Positions 49,987 to 60,377 are shown, counted from the stretch's first letter. The stretch is 64,000 nucleotides of DNA from Sphingobium amiense (GCF_003967075.1 NZ_AP018664.1:1798001-1862000), one strand, 5' to 3'. Notes: generated by a model not told the origin, from the letters alone. Program-made: numbers and translations.

Positions 49987-51012
49987 TCAAGGCCGCGCAT
50001 CTTCGGTGTTGAGACGAATGAGGGGCTTGCCCGAAAAACCGCCGGCGAACAGATCCTCGATGGCCTGGGGAACGCTCTCCAGCCCGTCGCGAACTTCCTG
50101 CCACGGACGCACGGTCCCGTCCGCGATCCAAGCGGACATCCGTTCGCGGAAAGCATCCAGCAGGTCGGCGCGGTCGGCATAGGGCAGGTAGCCCTGAATG
50201 GTGATCCGCTGCGTCACGATGCGGTTGAGGTGGTGCATCGTGTCGGATGCGCGCTCCTGATTATAGCTGCCGATCATCCCGCTGATCGCGAACCGGGCAT
50301 TGGGGTTCGCATTCGCCAGCGCGGCGTCGAGATGCTCGCCACCCACATTGTCGAGATAGATGTCGATGCCCTGCGGAGCCGCCGCCGCCAGCTTGTCCTC
50401 CAGCGATCCGGGAGTCTTGTAATCAATCACGGCGTCGGCGCCGATTTCCTTCAGCCGCTCGCCCTTGGCGCTGCCCCCGGCCGAACCGACGATCCGCAGG
50501 CCGATCGCCTTGCCGATCTGCACCGCGGTGCTGCCGACCGCGCCCGCCGCGGCCGACACGAACAGCGTCTCTCCGGCCTTGGCTTTCGCAATTTCGAACA
50601 GTCCATAATAGGCGACGAAGCCGGTCGACCCCATGGCGTTCAGATAATGTTCGGGCGCGCCGGAGGCAGGCAGCTTTTCAAAGGCGGACGCCGGTCCCTG
50701 CCCGTAATCGCGCATGCCGAACTGGTGCATCGCCCGGTCGCCGGGTTTGAAGTCTGCGGATCGCGATTCGATCACTTCGCCCACGGCCCAGCCCGGAATG
50801 GGATCGCCCAGCCCGTAGGGCGCGAGATAGCCGCGCGTTTCCGCCGACATCCGCACCCGCATGGCCGGACCGACCGTCAGCCATTCGTTCCGGACGCGCA
50901 CCTCGCCGTCGGCCAGCGGAGCGCTTTCGAAATCGCGCAGTTCGAACAGATCGCTGCTGGGGAGGCCTTCAGCCCGCTTGACCAGCGTCCACGCCCGATA
51001 TGTGCTTGTCAT
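49987..51012 (-). CDS. NADP-dependent MDR oxidoreductase (CurA/PTGR-like)
   Basis: A 341-residue, zinc-free medium-chain reductase. ATG 51012 overlaps the stop of the upstream transporter gene (ATGA). N-terminal domain with LTVGPAMRVRMSAETRGYL and GDRAMHQFGMRDYG; cofactor motif AAAGAVGSTAVQIGKAIGLR followed by VGSAGG; YLDNVGGEHLD is the family signature. CurA, LTB4 dehydrogenase and 2-alkenal reductases of this family reduce alpha,beta double bonds. A reductase for an enone or enoyl-CoA intermediate fits the cluster. Confidence 0.87.
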   Translation of the reverse strand: MTSTYRAWTLVKRAEGLPSSDLFELRDFESAPLADGEVRVRNEWLTVGPAMRVRMSAETRGYLAPYGLGDPIPGWAVGEVIESRSADFKPGDRAMHQFGMRDYGQGPASAFEKLPASGAPEHYLNAMGSTGFVAYYGLFEIAKAKAGETLFVSAAAGAVGSTAVQIGKAIGLRIVGSAGGSAKGERLKEIGADAVIDYKTPGSLEDKLAAAAPQGIDIYLDNVGGEHLDAALANANPNARFAISGMIGSYNQERASDTMHHLNRIVTQRITIQGYLPYADRADLLDAFRERMSAWIADGTVRPWQEVRDGLESVPQAIEDLFAGGFSGKPLIRLNTEDARP

Positions 51013-52196
51013 GACGAACCATTCTCCAGAATTGCAGGGGCCGAACGCGATCCGCGCTCGGCATAGAGGGTCAGCGCAGCGGCAATGCCGAAGCAAATGA
51101 GAGAGCCGTAAAAAGGCAGATCGGCCGACGACAGCAGCAGCCCGGCGGCAATGATCGGCCCGATGGCGAGGCCCGCGAACTGCATCGTCACCCAAAGGAC
51201 GGACAGGCGGCCGCTGGGATCGAGCGTGGCGACCAGCCCGGCGCAATAGGGGAGGATCAGTATCCAGCAGAACATGTAGACGAAAGCCGCCGCCGTAAAA
51301 CTCGCCCGCCCGCCGTCCAGCATGAAGATCAGAACGGCGATGCACAGGCCCGCGGCGCCCGCTGATATGGGCAGCCGCCGCCCGGCCCTGTCCCCCATGG
51401 CCGACACCAGAACGCTCGCGGCAATGCCGCCAACGGTCGCGAAGGACAGAGCGCGGGCGACCGCTTCGCCCGACATGGCGCGGTCCAGCCCCAGCACCCC
51501 GACCAGCGGCCAGGTCAGGCCGACGCCGATCAGCAGGATGAACGTCCCGAGCAGCGCGGACAGGCCATAGCCTCGGGCAGGCTTTGCACCTTTCGCATCC
51601 GTCGGCCGATGCGCCGCGACGCCTGCGGGCAGCCAGCGAAGCAGCAGAATGGCGAGCGTCGCCAGCGTGACAACAGACATGAACAGCCATTGCGGATGCC
51701 CGATGGCGTTGAGCTGGCTCAAAAGGGCCAGCATGACCGTTGTCGCGGTCAGATTTGCCGTCAGATAGATCGCAAAGATACGGTCCGGTATCGGCGTCGC
51801 CGCGATGCTTGCGGACAGGATGCCCTGAAGCGCGCCCGCCGCCAGACCCGCGATGAAGCGAGCGACAATCAGCGTCGTGAAGGCCGTGGCGTAAGCGGAA
51901 AGCAGGTTCACCGACAGGATGAGAACCAGTCCGACAAGGGCCGCCTTGCGCCGGTCGATCCGGCTCAGCCATGCCGCCACGAAAAGGGTCGTCGCCGTCG
52001 TTCCGACCATTTCCGAAGAAGTGATGAGCGCGATCTGGCTGTCGGTCAGCCCGATAGTCGTGGACATACCCGCAAGCAGCCCCGGCATGGCCACGATGAT
52101 GGCGGCGCTCGCCAGCCCTGTCAGGACGATGGACATCACCGGCAGAACGCCGATCGCTCGGGGCGCAGACGTGGGCAGGGCGGCGTCGCCGTTCAT
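51009..52196 (-). CDS. Major facilitator superfamily transporter
   Basis: A 395-residue, 12-helix permease (ATG 52196 overlaps the upstream stop by one base). The loop between helices 2 and 3 has AAWLSRIDRRKAALVGLVLI, the MFS motif A position, and the matching loop of the second half has GDRAGRRLPISAG. Helix 4 region RFIAGLAAGALQGILSAS. No specific subfamily recognised, though aromatic acid/sugar type transporters are closest in feel. Probably moves the substrate or a pathway intermediate over the inner membrane, complementing the TonB receptor. Confidence 0.87.
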   Translation of the reverse strand: MNGDAALPTSAPRAIGVLPVMSIVLTGLASAAIIVAMPGLLAGMSTTIGLTDSQIALITSSEMVGTTATTLFVAAWLSRIDRRKAALVGLVLILSVNLLSAYATAFTTLIVARFIAGLAAGALQGILSASIAATPIPDRIFAIYLTANLTATTVMLALLSQLNAIGHPQWLFMSVVTLATLAILLLRWLPAGVAAHRPTDAKGAKPARGYGLSALLGTFILLIGVGLTWPLVGVLGLDRAMSGEAVARALSFATVGGIAASVLVSAMGDRAGRRLPISAGAAGLCIAVLIFMLDGGRASFTAAAFVYMFCWILILPYCAGLVATLDPSGRLSVLWVTMQFAGLAIGPIIAAGLLLSSADLPFYGSLICFGIAAALTLYAERGSRSAPAILENGSS

Positions 52197-53203
52197 CACG
52201 CGCCGATCGTCACGATGACTTTTCCGACCGCCGACCGGCTCGCCAGCCGGGCAATGGCCTCGCCGCCGCGTTCGAGCGGGAAGATCTGGTCGATCCGGGG
52301 CGTGATGCGGCCCGCCGTCCACCAGTCGATCAGTTGCAGGATGTTGCGCCGGTTATGATCCGGCGCGCGCTTGGCGAAGCCGCCCCAGAAGATGCCGCGA
52401 ATGTCGCAGGATTTGAGCAGCGGCAGATTGAGCGGGATCTTCGGTATTCCGGCCGGGAAGCCCACGACCAGATAGCGCCCTTCCCACGCGATGCAGCGGA
52501 GCGCCGGTTCGGCATAGTCGCCGCCCACAGGATCGTAGATGACATGCGCGCCTTCCGGTCCCACCCGCTCCTTGAACGCCAGTCCCAGAGCGCGCGCCTG
52601 ATCCCTGTCGAACGGCGCTCGGCCATAGACCATCACGTCGTCGGCTCCGGCGGCAAGGACAACCTGCGCCTTTTCCTCGCTGGACACGGCGGCCACGACG
52701 CGCGCGCCCATGACCTTGCCGATTTCGATCGCCGCCAGCCCGACGCCACCCGCCGCCCCGAGCACGAGCAGCGTCTCGCCAGCGGCCAGATTGCCGCGAT
52801 CTGCAAGCGCATGGATCGTCGTCGCGTAGGTGAGCAGAAGCCCGGCAGCCGCAACGGGGTCTTGCCCATCGGGGATCTTGAACGCGTCGGCCGCATCGAA
52901 CACGGCATATTCGGCCAGCCCGCCGTTCGATTGCGCCAGCGTCGCGATCAGGCTGTCGCCCGGCTTCCAGCCCGCCACGCCCTCGCCCACCGCATCGACG
53001 ATGCCCGAAACCTCGACACCCGGCGCGAAGGGCCGTTGCGGCTTGAACTGATATTTGTCCTCGATGATGAGAACGTCAGGATAGTTGATGCCGCAGGCCA
53101 GCACGCGCACGCGCAACTGGCCCGGCCCCGGATCGGGAATAGGGACTTCCGACAGCGTCAGCGATTCCGGACCGCCCGGATCGACGGAAAGCAGAGCTTT
53201 CAT
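52196..53203 (-). CDS. NADPH:quinone reductase-like MDR oxidoreductase
   Basis: A 335-residue zinc-free MDR enzyme; the start overlaps the thiolase stop (TGATG) and ATG 53203 is the only sensible one. Landmarks: RVLACGINYPDVLIIEDKYQ, FAPGVEVSGIVDAVGEGV, cofactor motif VLGAAGGVGLAAIEIGKVMG, and DPVGGDYAEPALRCIAWEGR. Such proteins (QOR/NQO-like) often act as enoyl-CoA or acryloyl-CoA reductases in acyl-CoA clusters. It is the second reductase in the operon, suggesting at least two double bonds or two stages of reduction. Confidence 0.87.
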   Translation of the reverse strand: MKALLSVDPGGPESLTLSEVPIPDPGPGQLRVRVLACGINYPDVLIIEDKYQFKPQRPFAPGVEVSGIVDAVGEGVAGWKPGDSLIATLAQSNGGLAEYAVFDAADAFKIPDGQDPVAAAGLLLTYATTIHALADRGNLAAGETLLVLGAAGGVGLAAIEIGKVMGARVVAAVSSEEKAQVVLAAGADDVMVYGRAPFDRDQARALGLAFKERVGPEGAHVIYDPVGGDYAEPALRCIAWEGRYLVVGFPAGIPKIPLNLPLLKSCDIRGIFWGGFAKRAPDHNRRNILQLIDWWTAGRITPRIDQIFPLERGGEAIARLASRSAVGKVIVTIGA

Positions 53204-54375
53204 CACAGAACCTCGAACAGACCGGCAGCGCCCATGCCGCCCCCGACGCACATCGTCACGACGACATAGCGCGCGCCCCGGCGGCGTCCCTCAATCAGCG
53301 CGTGCGCAACCAGACGCGCGCCCGACATGCCATAGGGATGACCGATGGAGATCGCCCCGCCATTCACGTTCAGCCGGTCTTCCGGGATGCCCAGCTTGTC
53401 CTGACAGTAGATGACCTGCACGGCGAAGGCCTCGTTGAGTTCCCAGAGGCCGATGTCGTCCATGGTCAGGCCGAAGCGCTGGAGCAGCTTGGGAATGGCG
53501 AACACCGGGCCGATGCCCATTTCATCCGGCTCGGTGCCTGCCACCGCCATGCCGACATAGCGGCCCAGCGGACGCAGCCCGCGCTCGGCGGCGAGGCCCG
53601 CGTCCATGACGACGACAGCGGCCGCGCCATCGGACAACTGGCTCGCATTGCCCGCAGTGACGGTTCCGCCGTCGACCACGGTCCTGAGCGCAGCCAGCCC
53701 TTCGGCGGTGGTTTCGGGACGGGCGCCCTCATCCTTGGTCAGCGTGATAAGCTGCGACGATACCGCCCCGGTGGCCTTGTCGCGCACCGTCATGGTCGCC
53801 TCGACCGGCACGATCTCGTCGTCGAACGCGCCATTCTGCTGCGCCGCAGCCGTGCGCTGCTGCGACCGCAGCGCGTAGGCGTCCTGCCGCTCCCGCCCGA
53901 TGCCATAACGGCGCGCGACGGTTTCGGCGGTTTGCAGCATGGGCATGAACATGTCGGGCACCATCGCCACCAGTTCGGGATCTTCGTCGATCCGGAGCGC
54001 TTCGGTCTGCACCAGCGAAATGGATTCGACGCCGCCCGCGACGATCACCTTCATCCGGTCGACCATGATCTGCTTGGCCGCCGTGGCGATGGTCATGAGG
54101 CCCGAAGCGCATTGCCGGTCGAGCGACATGCCCGCGACTGTGACCGGCAGCCCGGCACGCATCGCCGCCGTCCGTCCGATGGTGGACTGATAGCCCTGCT
54201 GCAACGATGCGCCCAGCAGCACATCGTCGACCTCAGCCGGGTCGATGCCGGCGCGGGCCACCGCCGCCCGGATCGCATGCGCGGCGAGCGTCGGCGATGG
54301 CGTCGCATTGAAGGCGCCGCGATAGGCGCGCCCGATGGGGGTCCGCGCGGCTGACACGATAACGGCGTCCTGCAT
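53203..54375 (-). CDS. Acetyl-CoA C-acyltransferase (thiolase)
   Basis: A 390-residue degradative thiolase. Nucleophile Cys89 in [10 protein letters not shown], His in [19 protein letters not shown] near residue 346, second Cys in [13 protein letters not shown] near 376, and [10 protein letters not shown]. These are the three catalytic elements of thiolase I/II. It releases acetyl-CoA or propionyl-CoA from 3-ketoacyl-CoA at the end of each beta-oxidation turn. Position between the MaoC hydratase and the reductases makes it part of one operon. Confidence 0.95.
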   Translation of the reverse strand: MQDAVIVSAARTPIGRAYRGAFNATPSPTLAAHAIRAAVARAGIDPAEVDDVLLGASLQQGYQSTIGRTAAMRAGLPVTVAGMSLDRQCASGLMTIATAAKQIMVDRMKVIVAGGVESISLVQTEALRIDEDPELVAMVPDMFMPMLQTAETVARRYGIGRERQDAYALRSQQRTAAAQQNGAFDDEIVPVEATMTVRDKATGAVSSQLITLTKDEGARPETTAEGLAALRTVVDGGTVTAGNASQLSDGAAAVVVMDAGLAAERGLRPLGRYVGMAVAGTEPDEMGIGPVFAIPKLLQRFGLTMDDIGLWELNEAFAVQVIYCQDKLGIPEDRLNVNGGAISIGHPYGMSGARLVAHALIEGRRRGARYVVVTMCVGGGMGAAGLFEVL

Positions 54376-54404
54376 GTTCAATCTCCTAGGCAGACCCTTT
54401 GGGG

Positions 54405-54857
54405 TCACACAAAAAACTGGGTTACCCACGTCGCGACGACGGCGGGCTTTTCCTGCCCTTCGACTTCCACGCAGATGTCCTGCGTCTGTTCGAAATGGCC
54501 GGGGTTCTTCTCTTTCACGCTCCTGAGCGTCGACACCGAGCGGATGCGGCTGCCCGCCCTGACCGGCGACACGAAGCGCACGCGATCGAAGCCGTAGTTC
54601 ACGCCCACCTTCATATCCGGCAGCCGCGCCGCGGTGGTCTTCTCCTCCAGATAGGAAAGCAGCGACAGCACCAGAAAGCCGTGCGCGATGGTGCCGCCGA
54701 AGCGGGTTTCGCGCGCCCGCTCCGGATCGACATGGATATGCTGCCAGTCCATCGTCGCATCGGCGAACCGGTCGATCATCGCCTGATCGACCGTCAACCA
54801 GTCCGAATGGTGCGTGACTCCCCTGTCGGCCTGCAAGCGCGCCAGCATGTCGCTCAT
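54405..54857 (-). CDS. MaoC-family (R)-specific enoyl-CoA hydratase
   Basis: A 150-residue single hot-dog protein with the hydratase-2 motif: [16 protein letters not shown] (catalytic Asp and His) and [20 protein letters not shown]. The C-terminal half has [19 protein letters not shown]. MaoC/PhaJ-like proteins hydrate trans-2-enoyl-CoA to (R)-3-hydroxyacyl-CoA. The presence of both this and a FadB-type S-specific hydratase suggests that two stereochemically different steps occur. Overlaps the FadB-like gene by four bases. Confidence 0.9.
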   Translation of the reverse strand: MSDMLARLQADRGVTHHSDWLTVDQAMIDRFADATMDWQHIHVDPERARETRFGGTIAHGFLVLSLLSYLEEKTTAARLPDMKVGVNYGFDRVRFVSPVRAGSRIRSVSTLRSVKEKNPGHFEQTQDICVEVEGQEKPAVVATWVTQFFV

Positions 54858-56899
54858 CCGGCCCTGGCCTCGTCGAGCGACCGGCCGCTGCGCGCCGCTT
54901 CGGCCAGGAGCGGTGACAGCGAGAAGCCCTCGCCCAGCCGGTCCGCATAGCGTTCCAGATCCGCGACGATCTTGGCAAGGCCGACCTGCTCCGCCCAGAA
55001 CATCGGTCCGCCGGTGTGACGCGGCCAGCCATAGCCGTAGATCCAGACGACATCGACGTCCGACGAGCGCTGAGCGATCCCTTCGCTCAGGATCTTGGCC
55101 CCTTCATTCACCATGACATGCATGGTGCGGACCATGATTTCCTCGTCGGAAATGGCGCGCGGCGTGACCCCGGCCTTCGCGCGATAATCGTCGATGATCC
55201 CGCTCGCGACGGGGGAGGGAAGATGACGGCGCTTCTCGTCATAATCATAGAAGCCGCCGCCCGCCTTCTGGCCCCAGCGGCCCACGGCGTTGAGCGCGTC
55301 GCGCAGGCTTTCGATGCGGGTGGGGTCGCGGTGCCAGCCGATGTCGACCCCGGCGAGGTCGATCATCTGCAACGGTCCCATCGGCATGCCGAAGGCGACC
55401 GACACGCGGTCGATCTGGTCGGGCGTCGCGCCCTCCAGCAGCATCTCCATCGCGCCCTCCAGCCGGGGGTCCAGCATCCGGTTGCCGATGAAGCCGAAGC
55501 AGACGCCCGACACGACCGGCACCTTGCCGATCTTGCGCGCGGTCGCCATGCCCGTCGCCAGCACGTCCGGCGCGGTCTTCTCGCCGCGTACCACCTCGAC
55601 CAGCTTCATGATATTGGCGGGCGAGAAGAAGTGCAGCCCGACAACGTCCTCCGGCCGCTTGGTCGCCTGCGCGATTTCATCGACCGACAGGTAGGATGTG
55701 TTGGACGCGAGGATCGCGCCCGGCTTGGCGATGCCGTCCAGCCGCGCGAAAATCTCCTTCTTCACGTCCATATTTTCATAAACGGCCTCGATGATGAGGT
55801 CGCATTCAGACAGGGCGTTGAAATCCAGCGTCGGCGTCAGCAGCGCCAGCGCGCCTTCGACCTGGGCGCTGGTCATGCGCCCCTTGGCGGCGGTGGCCTC
55901 ATAATTTTTCCGCATCAGGCCGGTGCCGCGATCGAGCGCTTCCTGCACCATTTCGACGATGGTGACCGGAATCCCGGCAGACAGGAAATTCATGGAAATC
56001 CCGCCGCCCATCGTGCCCGCACCGATCACGCCGACCTTTTCGATGGGCCGCAGCGCGACATCCTTGGGCAGGCCGTCGATCTTTGCGGCGGCGCGCTCGG
56101 CGAAGAAGGCATGGCGCAGCGCCTTCGACTGCGCCCCCCCCATGAGCGTGTGGAAAAGGCTGCGTTCCTTTTCCTGCCCCTCGGCGAGCGGCAGGCTAGT
56201 CGCCGCCCGGACCGCCTCGATGCAGGCCTGCGGTGCATCCAGCCCCTTGATCTTGCGCGCATTCTGTTCCGCGAACCGCTCGAACTCGCCCCCCTCGAAG
56301 GAAACGGCGCGCGTCCCGGTCGGACGCGGCGCATCGAGTGTGGCGGCATAGGCGATGGCGTCTTCAACCAGACTCGCTTCCGGCACGACCTTATCCACCA
56401 GACCGATGTCCAGCGCCTTCGTGCCGGAAATCGGGCTGCCCGACACGATCATGTCGAGCGCGGCGGGGATGCCGACAAGGCGGGGGAGCCGCTGGGTGCC
56501 GCCCGCACCGGGCAGCAGGCCCAGCGCGACTTCCGGCAGGCCGAGCTTCGCGCTCGCGGTCGCGACGCGATAATGCGCGCCCAGCGCCACCTCCAGCCCG
56601 CCGCCGAGCGCGGAACCATGGATGGCGGCGACGACCGGCTTGGCGCTGGCTTCGATGGCGTCGATCACCACCGCGAGGCCCGGCTCGGCGAGCGGCTTGC
56701 CGAATTCGGTGATGTCTGCGCCCGCGCTGAACATCCGCCCTGCCCCGTGGATCACGATGGCGGACACACCGTCATCGCTCTGGGCCGCGTCTATAGCCTG
56801 ATAGATGCCGCGCCGCACATCTTCCGACAGGGCGTTGACGGGCGGATTGCCGATCCGGATTGTGAGGACGGTGCCATGGCGTTGCGTTTCGATCATCAT
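54854..56899 (-). CDS. Bifunctional enoyl-CoA hydratase / 3-hydroxyacyl-CoA dehydrogenase (FadB/FadJ-like)
   Basis: A 681-residue fusion. Start at ATG 56899 (a second ATG follows directly). Crotonase domain (1-190): [52 protein letters not shown] with the two Glu positions. Dehydrogenase domain from about residue 295: [48 protein letters not shown], then C-terminal 3HCDH repeats ([25 protein letters not shown]). It performs the two middle steps of beta-oxidation on S-3-hydroxyacyl-CoA. Slightly shorter than E. coli FadJ (714) but all domains are present. Confidence 0.95.
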   Translation of the reverse strand: MMIETQRHGTVLTIRIGNPPVNALSEDVRRGIYQAIDAAQSDDGVSAIVIHGAGRMFSAGADITEFGKPLAEPGLAVVIDAIEASAKPVVAAIHGSALGGGLEVALGAHYRVATASAKLGLPEVALGLLPGAGGTQRLPRLVGIPAALDMIVSGSPISGTKALDIGLVDKVVPEASLVEDAIAYAATLDAPRPTGTRAVSFEGGEFERFAEQNARKIKGLDAPQACIEAVRAATSLPLAEGQEKERSLFHTLMGGAQSKALRHAFFAERAAAKIDGLPKDVALRPIEKVGVIGAGTMGGGISMNFLSAGIPVTIVEMVQEALDRGTGLMRKNYEATAAKGRMTSAQVEGALALLTPTLDFNALSECDLIIEAVYENMDVKKEIFARLDGIAKPGAILASNTSYLSVDEIAQATKRPEDVVGLHFFSPANIMKLVEVVRGEKTAPDVLATGMATARKIGKVPVVSGVCFGFIGNRMLDPRLEGAMEMLLEGATPDQIDRVSVAFGMPMGPLQMIDLAGVDIGWHRDPTRIESLRDALNAVGRWGQKAGGGFYDYDEKRRHLPSPVASGIIDDYRAKAGVTPRAISDEEIMVRTMHVMVNEGAKILSEGIAQRSSDVDVVWIYGYGWPRHTGGPMFWAEQVGLAKIVADLERYADRLGEGFSLSPLLAEAARSGRSLDEARAG

Positions 56900-56906
56900 A
56901 TCTCTC

Positions 56907-57701
56907 TCAAAAAATGGTCTCGCCCAGGGCGCTGGGCCGGGCGAAGGGGTGAGAAGTCGAAAGTCCTGCATCGACGACGAGGGCGTGCCCGTTGACGTAG
57001 CTGGCCTCGTCCGATGCAAGGAAAGCGATGGCCCGCGCGATTTCGGCAGGACGTCCCCCGCGCCGCAGCGGGTTGAGCTTGCCGATGGAGCCTTCCCGCC
57101 CCTTGGCGCGCGCCTTATCGTAGAGGTCTCTGGTCATGCCGCTTTCGATCAGACCGGGGCAGACCGCGTTGACGCGGATACCCGATCCGGAAAGCTGCTG
57201 CGCGGCGATCTGGACGAGGTTCACGACGCCCGCCTTCGACGCCGAATAGGCCGGGCCGCCCGCCCCCGCGCGCAGCGCGGCGACCGATGCGGTGCACACG
57301 ATGGCGCCGGTCCTGCCGCTATCCAGCATGGCCTTCGCGCCATGCCGCACAGCCAGAAACGGACCGATCAGGTTGATGCGCAGCACCTGTTCCCAGCTTT
57401 CGACGCTCTGGTCGAACAGCCCCGCTTCGCCCCCCGTCACGCCCGCATTGGCGCAGACGACATCGACCCCGCCGAAACGGCTCGTGGCCAGGGCCAACAT
57501 CGCCAGCACATCCTCCTCGCGGCCCGCGTCGCCCTGCATGGTGGCGATGGCGTCATTTCCGGCAAAGCTGTCCGCCAGCGCCGGGCTTGTATCGAAAGCG
57601 ACCACCCGCGCGCCTTCGCTGGCGAACAGATTGGTCGCCGCCGCCCCGATGCCGGAAGCCGCGCCGGTAATGGCCACGACCTTGTCCTTGAAGCGCCCCA
57701 T
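56907..57701 (-). CDS. SDR-family oxidoreductase
   Basis: A 264-residue classical SDR from ATG 57701 ([13 protein letters not shown]); a GTG seven codons earlier (57722) overlaps the upstream stop and is an alternative. Cofactor motif [20 protein letters not shown], Asp at the end of strand 2 ([10 protein letters not shown]) indicating NAD preference, [13 protein letters not shown], catalytic Ser in [21 protein letters not shown]. The substrate is unknown; in this setting a secondary alcohol of the substrate or a 3-hydroxyacyl-CoA. Confidence 0.88.
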   Translation of the reverse strand: MGRFKDKVVAITGAASGIGAAATNLFASEGARVVAFDTSPALADSFAGNDAIATMQGDAGREEDVLAMLALATSRFGGVDVVCANAGVTGGEAGLFDQSVESWEQVLRINLIGPFLAVRHGAKAMLDSGRTGAIVCTASVAALRAGAGGPAYSASKAGVVNLVQIAAQQLSGSGIRVNAVCPGLIESGMTRDLYDKARAKGREGSIGKLNPLRRGGRPAEIARAIAFLASDEASYVNGHALVVDAGLSTSHPFARPSALGETIF

Positions 57702-57718
57702 GCTTTCCGATCCTGTCT

Positions 57719-58498
57719 TCACGCCACCGGCGCGATGGTCATGCCGCCGTCCACGACGATGGCCTGCCCGGTCACATAGGAAGAGGCGTCGGATGCCAGG
57801 AACAGGGCCGCTCCCGCCATTTCACCCGGCTCGCCGATACGGCGCAGCGGGATCTGCTGGCTGAATGCCTTTTCCTTTGCGGGGTCTTCCCACAGTGCCT
57901 TGGCGAAATCGGTGCGCGTCACGCCGGGCGAGATGGCGTTGACCCGGACCTTGTGGGGGCCGAACTCGACGGCCAGATTGCGGACCATCGCCAGATCGGC
58001 GGCCTTCGACAGATGATAGGTGCCGATCATGTCAGACCCGATATAGGCGCCGATCGACGATACGATGACGATGGAACCCGACCGACGCTCGATCATCGAC
58101 GGCGCGACCAACTGGGCGAGCCAGTGGTTCGACAGGATGTTGTTTTCCAGAATTTTGCGGAACTGGTCATCATTGATCCCCAGCGTCGGCCCATAATAGG
58201 GATTGGACGCCGCGTTGCAGACCAGAATATCAATCGGACCCAGCGCTTCCTGCGCAGTCCTGACCAGCGCTTCCAGCGCCGCCTTGTTCGAAATGCTGGC
58301 TTCGATGGCCGTCGCGCGCCCTTCGCCGTGGCGCGCGTTGATGGCGGCCGCGACCTCGTCGCAGGACGCCTGTTTGCGGCTGGAAATGACGACGCGGGCG
58401 CCCGCCTCGGCCAAGGCCTCCGCAATGGCGCGACCGATGCCGCGCGACGATCCGGTCACGATGGCGATCTTGCCGCTAAGGTCAAACAGGTTGCTCAT
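57719..58498 (-). CDS. SDR-family oxidoreductase, tandem paralogue A
   Basis: A 259-residue SDR: TGSSRGIGRAIAEALAEAGA, VVISSRKQASCDEVA, ILVCNAASNPYYGPT, catalytic SSIGAYIGSDMIGTYHLSK, NAISPGVTRTDFAKALWEDP. The Arg at the end of strand 2 (SSRK) suggests NADP preference. It is closely similar along its full length to the neighbouring 58533-59315 product (about 60% identity by eye), so the two arose by local duplication. Related SDRs from this group are annotated as acetoin or 3-oxoacyl reductases; the real substrate is open. Confidence 0.88.
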   Translation of the reverse strand: MSNLFDLSGKIAIVTGSSRGIGRAIAEALAEAGARVVISSRKQASCDEVAAAINARHGEGRATAIEASISNKAALEALVRTAQEALGPIDILVCNAASNPYYGPTLGINDDQFRKILENNILSNHWLAQLVAPSMIERRSGSIVIVSSIGAYIGSDMIGTYHLSKAADLAMVRNLAVEFGPHKVRVNAISPGVTRTDFAKALWEDPAKEKAFSQQIPLRRIGEPGEMAGAALFLASDASSYVTGQAIVVDGGMTIAPVA

Positions 58499-58532
58499 GG
58501 TTCGTTCCTGACTCTGTTGGAAGCCGACTGCA

Positions 58533-59315
58533 TCAAAGCCTTGCCGGGCCTATCGCCATGCCGCCGTCGATGAGCAGCGACTGCCCCGTCATGAAGGCGC
58601 TGGCCTCTGCCGCCAGATAGACCGCCGCGCCCGCCATTTCGCCCGGCACGCCGATGCGGCACAGGGGCGTGCGCTTCGTCACCTGCTCGACGCCTGCGGG
58701 GTCTTCCCACAGCCGCTTTGCGAAATCCGTCTTCGTGATGCCGGGGGAGATGGCGTTGACCCGGATGCTGTGCCTGCCAAGCTCCACGGCAAGGTTGCGG
58801 ACCATCTGAAGATCGGCGGCCTTCGACACATGATAGGTGCCGATCATGCCGGACCCCAGATAGGCGCCGAGCGAAGCGACGATGATGATGGACCCTGCCT
58901 GCCGCTCGATCATGCCGGGCGCGACGAGCTGGACGAGCCACTGGTTCGACAGGATATTGCCGTTGATGATCTTGTGGAATTCATCGTCCGGAATTTCGAG
59001 CGTCGGCCCATAATGCGAACTGACAGCCGCGTTGCAGACCAGAACGTCCACCGGCCCCAGCCGCTTTTCCGTTTCGGCAACCAGCGCCCGCAGATCGTCC
59101 TTCACCGAAATGTCCGCCGCGATGGCGGTGGCGCGCGTTTCGCCCGTCTGCGCATTGATCGCGGCGGCAGCTTCCTCGCACGCATCCAGATTGCGGCTGG
59201 AGATGACGACCTGCGCCCCGGCGTCCGCCAGCGCCTCCGCGATGGCGCGGCCGATGCCACGCGACGACCCGGTAACGATGGCGACCTTGCCGCTCAGGTC
59301 AAACAGCTTGTTCAC
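58533..59315 (-). CDS. SDR-family oxidoreductase, tandem paralogue B
   Basis: A 260-residue SDR starting MNKLFDLSGKVAIVTGSSRG, with DVLVCNAAVSSHYGPTLEI, catalytic ASLGAYLGSGMIGTYHVSK and NAISPGITKTDFAKRLWEDP. It shares the unusual DFAKxLWEDP and GTYHxSKAADL motifs with its downstream paralogue. Differences cluster in the substrate loop (residues 185-215: AGVEQVTKRTPLCRIGVPG against KEKAFSQQIPLRRIGEPG), suggesting separate substrates or stereochemistry. Confidence 0.88.
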   Translation of the reverse strand: MNKLFDLSGKVAIVTGSSRGIGRAIAEALADAGAQVVISSRNLDACEEAAAAINAQTGETRATAIAADISVKDDLRALVAETEKRLGPVDVLVCNAAVSSHYGPTLEIPDDEFHKIINGNILSNQWLVQLVAPGMIERQAGSIIIVASLGAYLGSGMIGTYHVSKAADLQMVRNLAVELGRHSIRVNAISPGITKTDFAKRLWEDPAGVEQVTKRTPLCRIGVPGEMAGAAVYLAAEASAFMTGQSLLIDGGMAIGPARL

Positions 59316-59330
59316 ATTTCCCTCCAGTCT

Positions 59331-60377
59331 TCATGGTTCTAGGGCGCCGGCCAGCCGGGCCTGTTCCCAGCCGAGCCGCGCCATGGGCACGAGCTTTGCT
59401 GCCGCCTTTTCCGCCTCCAGGCTTGAAGCAGTGCCGTCGATGATGCGTTTGCGGATGCCCTGCACGATCCCGACGATGCGGAAGAGGTTGAAGGCGAAAT
59501 ACCAGTGCGGGTTGGCGATGCGCGGCCGCCCGCTCATCTGGCAGTAGAGGTCAGTAATCTCGTCGAGAGAGGGAATGCCCGCCGCCTCCAGATCGACATT
59601 GCCCAGCGCCGCAAGCCCGTCCGCGGGCATCAGCCAGTGCGCCGCGAAATAGCTGAAATCGGCGAGCGGATCGCCGATCGTGCTCAGTTCCCAGTCGATG
59701 ACGGCCAGCACCTTCGGCCGGGACGGATCGAAGATGAGATTATCCAGCCGGTAGTCGCCATGAATGATGGTCGACGCCGACTGTTCCGGCACGGTCCGCG
59801 AAAGCCATTCGATCAGCTTTTCGACTTCCGGCACATCCTCGGTCTGCGATGCGCGATACTGGCGGCTCCAGCGCGCGACCTGCCGCTCGAAATAATTGCC
59901 GGGCCTGCCGTAATCCGCCAGCCCGACCTGCGCCGGATCGAACCGGTGCAGCCGCGCCAGCGTTTCCACCATCTCGACATAGATCGCCCGGCGCGCCGCT
60001 GGCGTCTCGTCGGGCAGCGCGCCGTCCCACAGCGTCCGCCCCTTGATCCGTTCCATGACATAGAATGCCGATCCGATCACTGCGTCGTCCTCGCACAGGG
60101 CGATGGGACGGGGCACCGGAAAGCCCTCCGGATGCAGCGCGCTCAGCAGCCGGTATTCACGGTCGACGGCGTGGGCGGACGCCAGCAACGCGCCAGCGGG
60201 CTTGCGACGCAGCACATAATGCTGCGTCGCCGTGTCGAGCGCGAAGGTCGGGTTCGACTGGCCGCCCGCGAACTTGTCGAGGCCGATCGGCCCTTCGAAC
60301 TCGGGGACATGCGCCTCCATCCACGCCGTCAGCTTGCCGACGTCGAGGGCGTTTTCGACGAGTGCCGCCTCAGCCAT
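59331..60377 (-). CDS. APH-family kinase of the ACAD10/11-LvaA type
   Basis: A 348-residue phosphotransferase. ATG 60377 (MAEAALVENALDVGKL) has a GGGGA site; in-frame ATG 60392 and GTG 60404 are alternatives. Kinase landmarks: FAGGQSNPTFALD with the nucleotide loop, YVLRRKPAG with the Lys, catalytic STIIHGDYRLDNLIFD and metal-binding VIDWELSTIGDPLAD. This subgroup is paired or fused with acyl-CoA dehydrogenases: ACAD10/11 in animals and LvaA in the Pseudomonas levulinate pathway, where it phosphorylates the 4-hydroxy group of 4-hydroxyacyl-CoA. The acyl-CoA dehydrogenase gene lies 51 bases upstream. Confidence 0.88.
   Translation of the reverse strand: MAEAALVENALDVGKLTAWMEAHVPEFEGPIGLDKFAGGQSNPTFALDTATQHYVLRRKPAGALLASAHAVDREYRLLSALHPEGFPVPRPIALCEDDAVIGSAFYVMERIKGRTLWDGALPDETPAARRAIYVEMVETLARLHRFDPAQVGLADYGRPGNYFERQVARWSRQYRASQTEDVPEVEKLIEWLSRTVPEQSASTIIHGDYRLDNLIFDPSRPKVLAVIDWELSTIGDPLADFSYFAAHWLMPADGLAALGNVDLEAAGIPSLDEITDLYCQMSGRPRIANPHWYFAFNLFRIVGIVQGIRKRIIDGTASSLEAEKAAAKLVPMARLGWEQARLAGALEP

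Noticed and set aside
46481..50182. A very long + strand open frame (1233 codons) opposite the CoA transferase and SDR genes
   Set aside because: It is antisense to genes with unmistakable family motifs. The frame is open because GC-rich codons avoid stops on the complementary strand; its translation is Arg/His/Gln rich and without domains.
55016..56995. A 659-codon + strand frame opposite the FadB-like gene
   Set aside because: Shadow of a well-supported gene; composition (Arg, His, Asp rich) is that of antisense GC-rich DNA.
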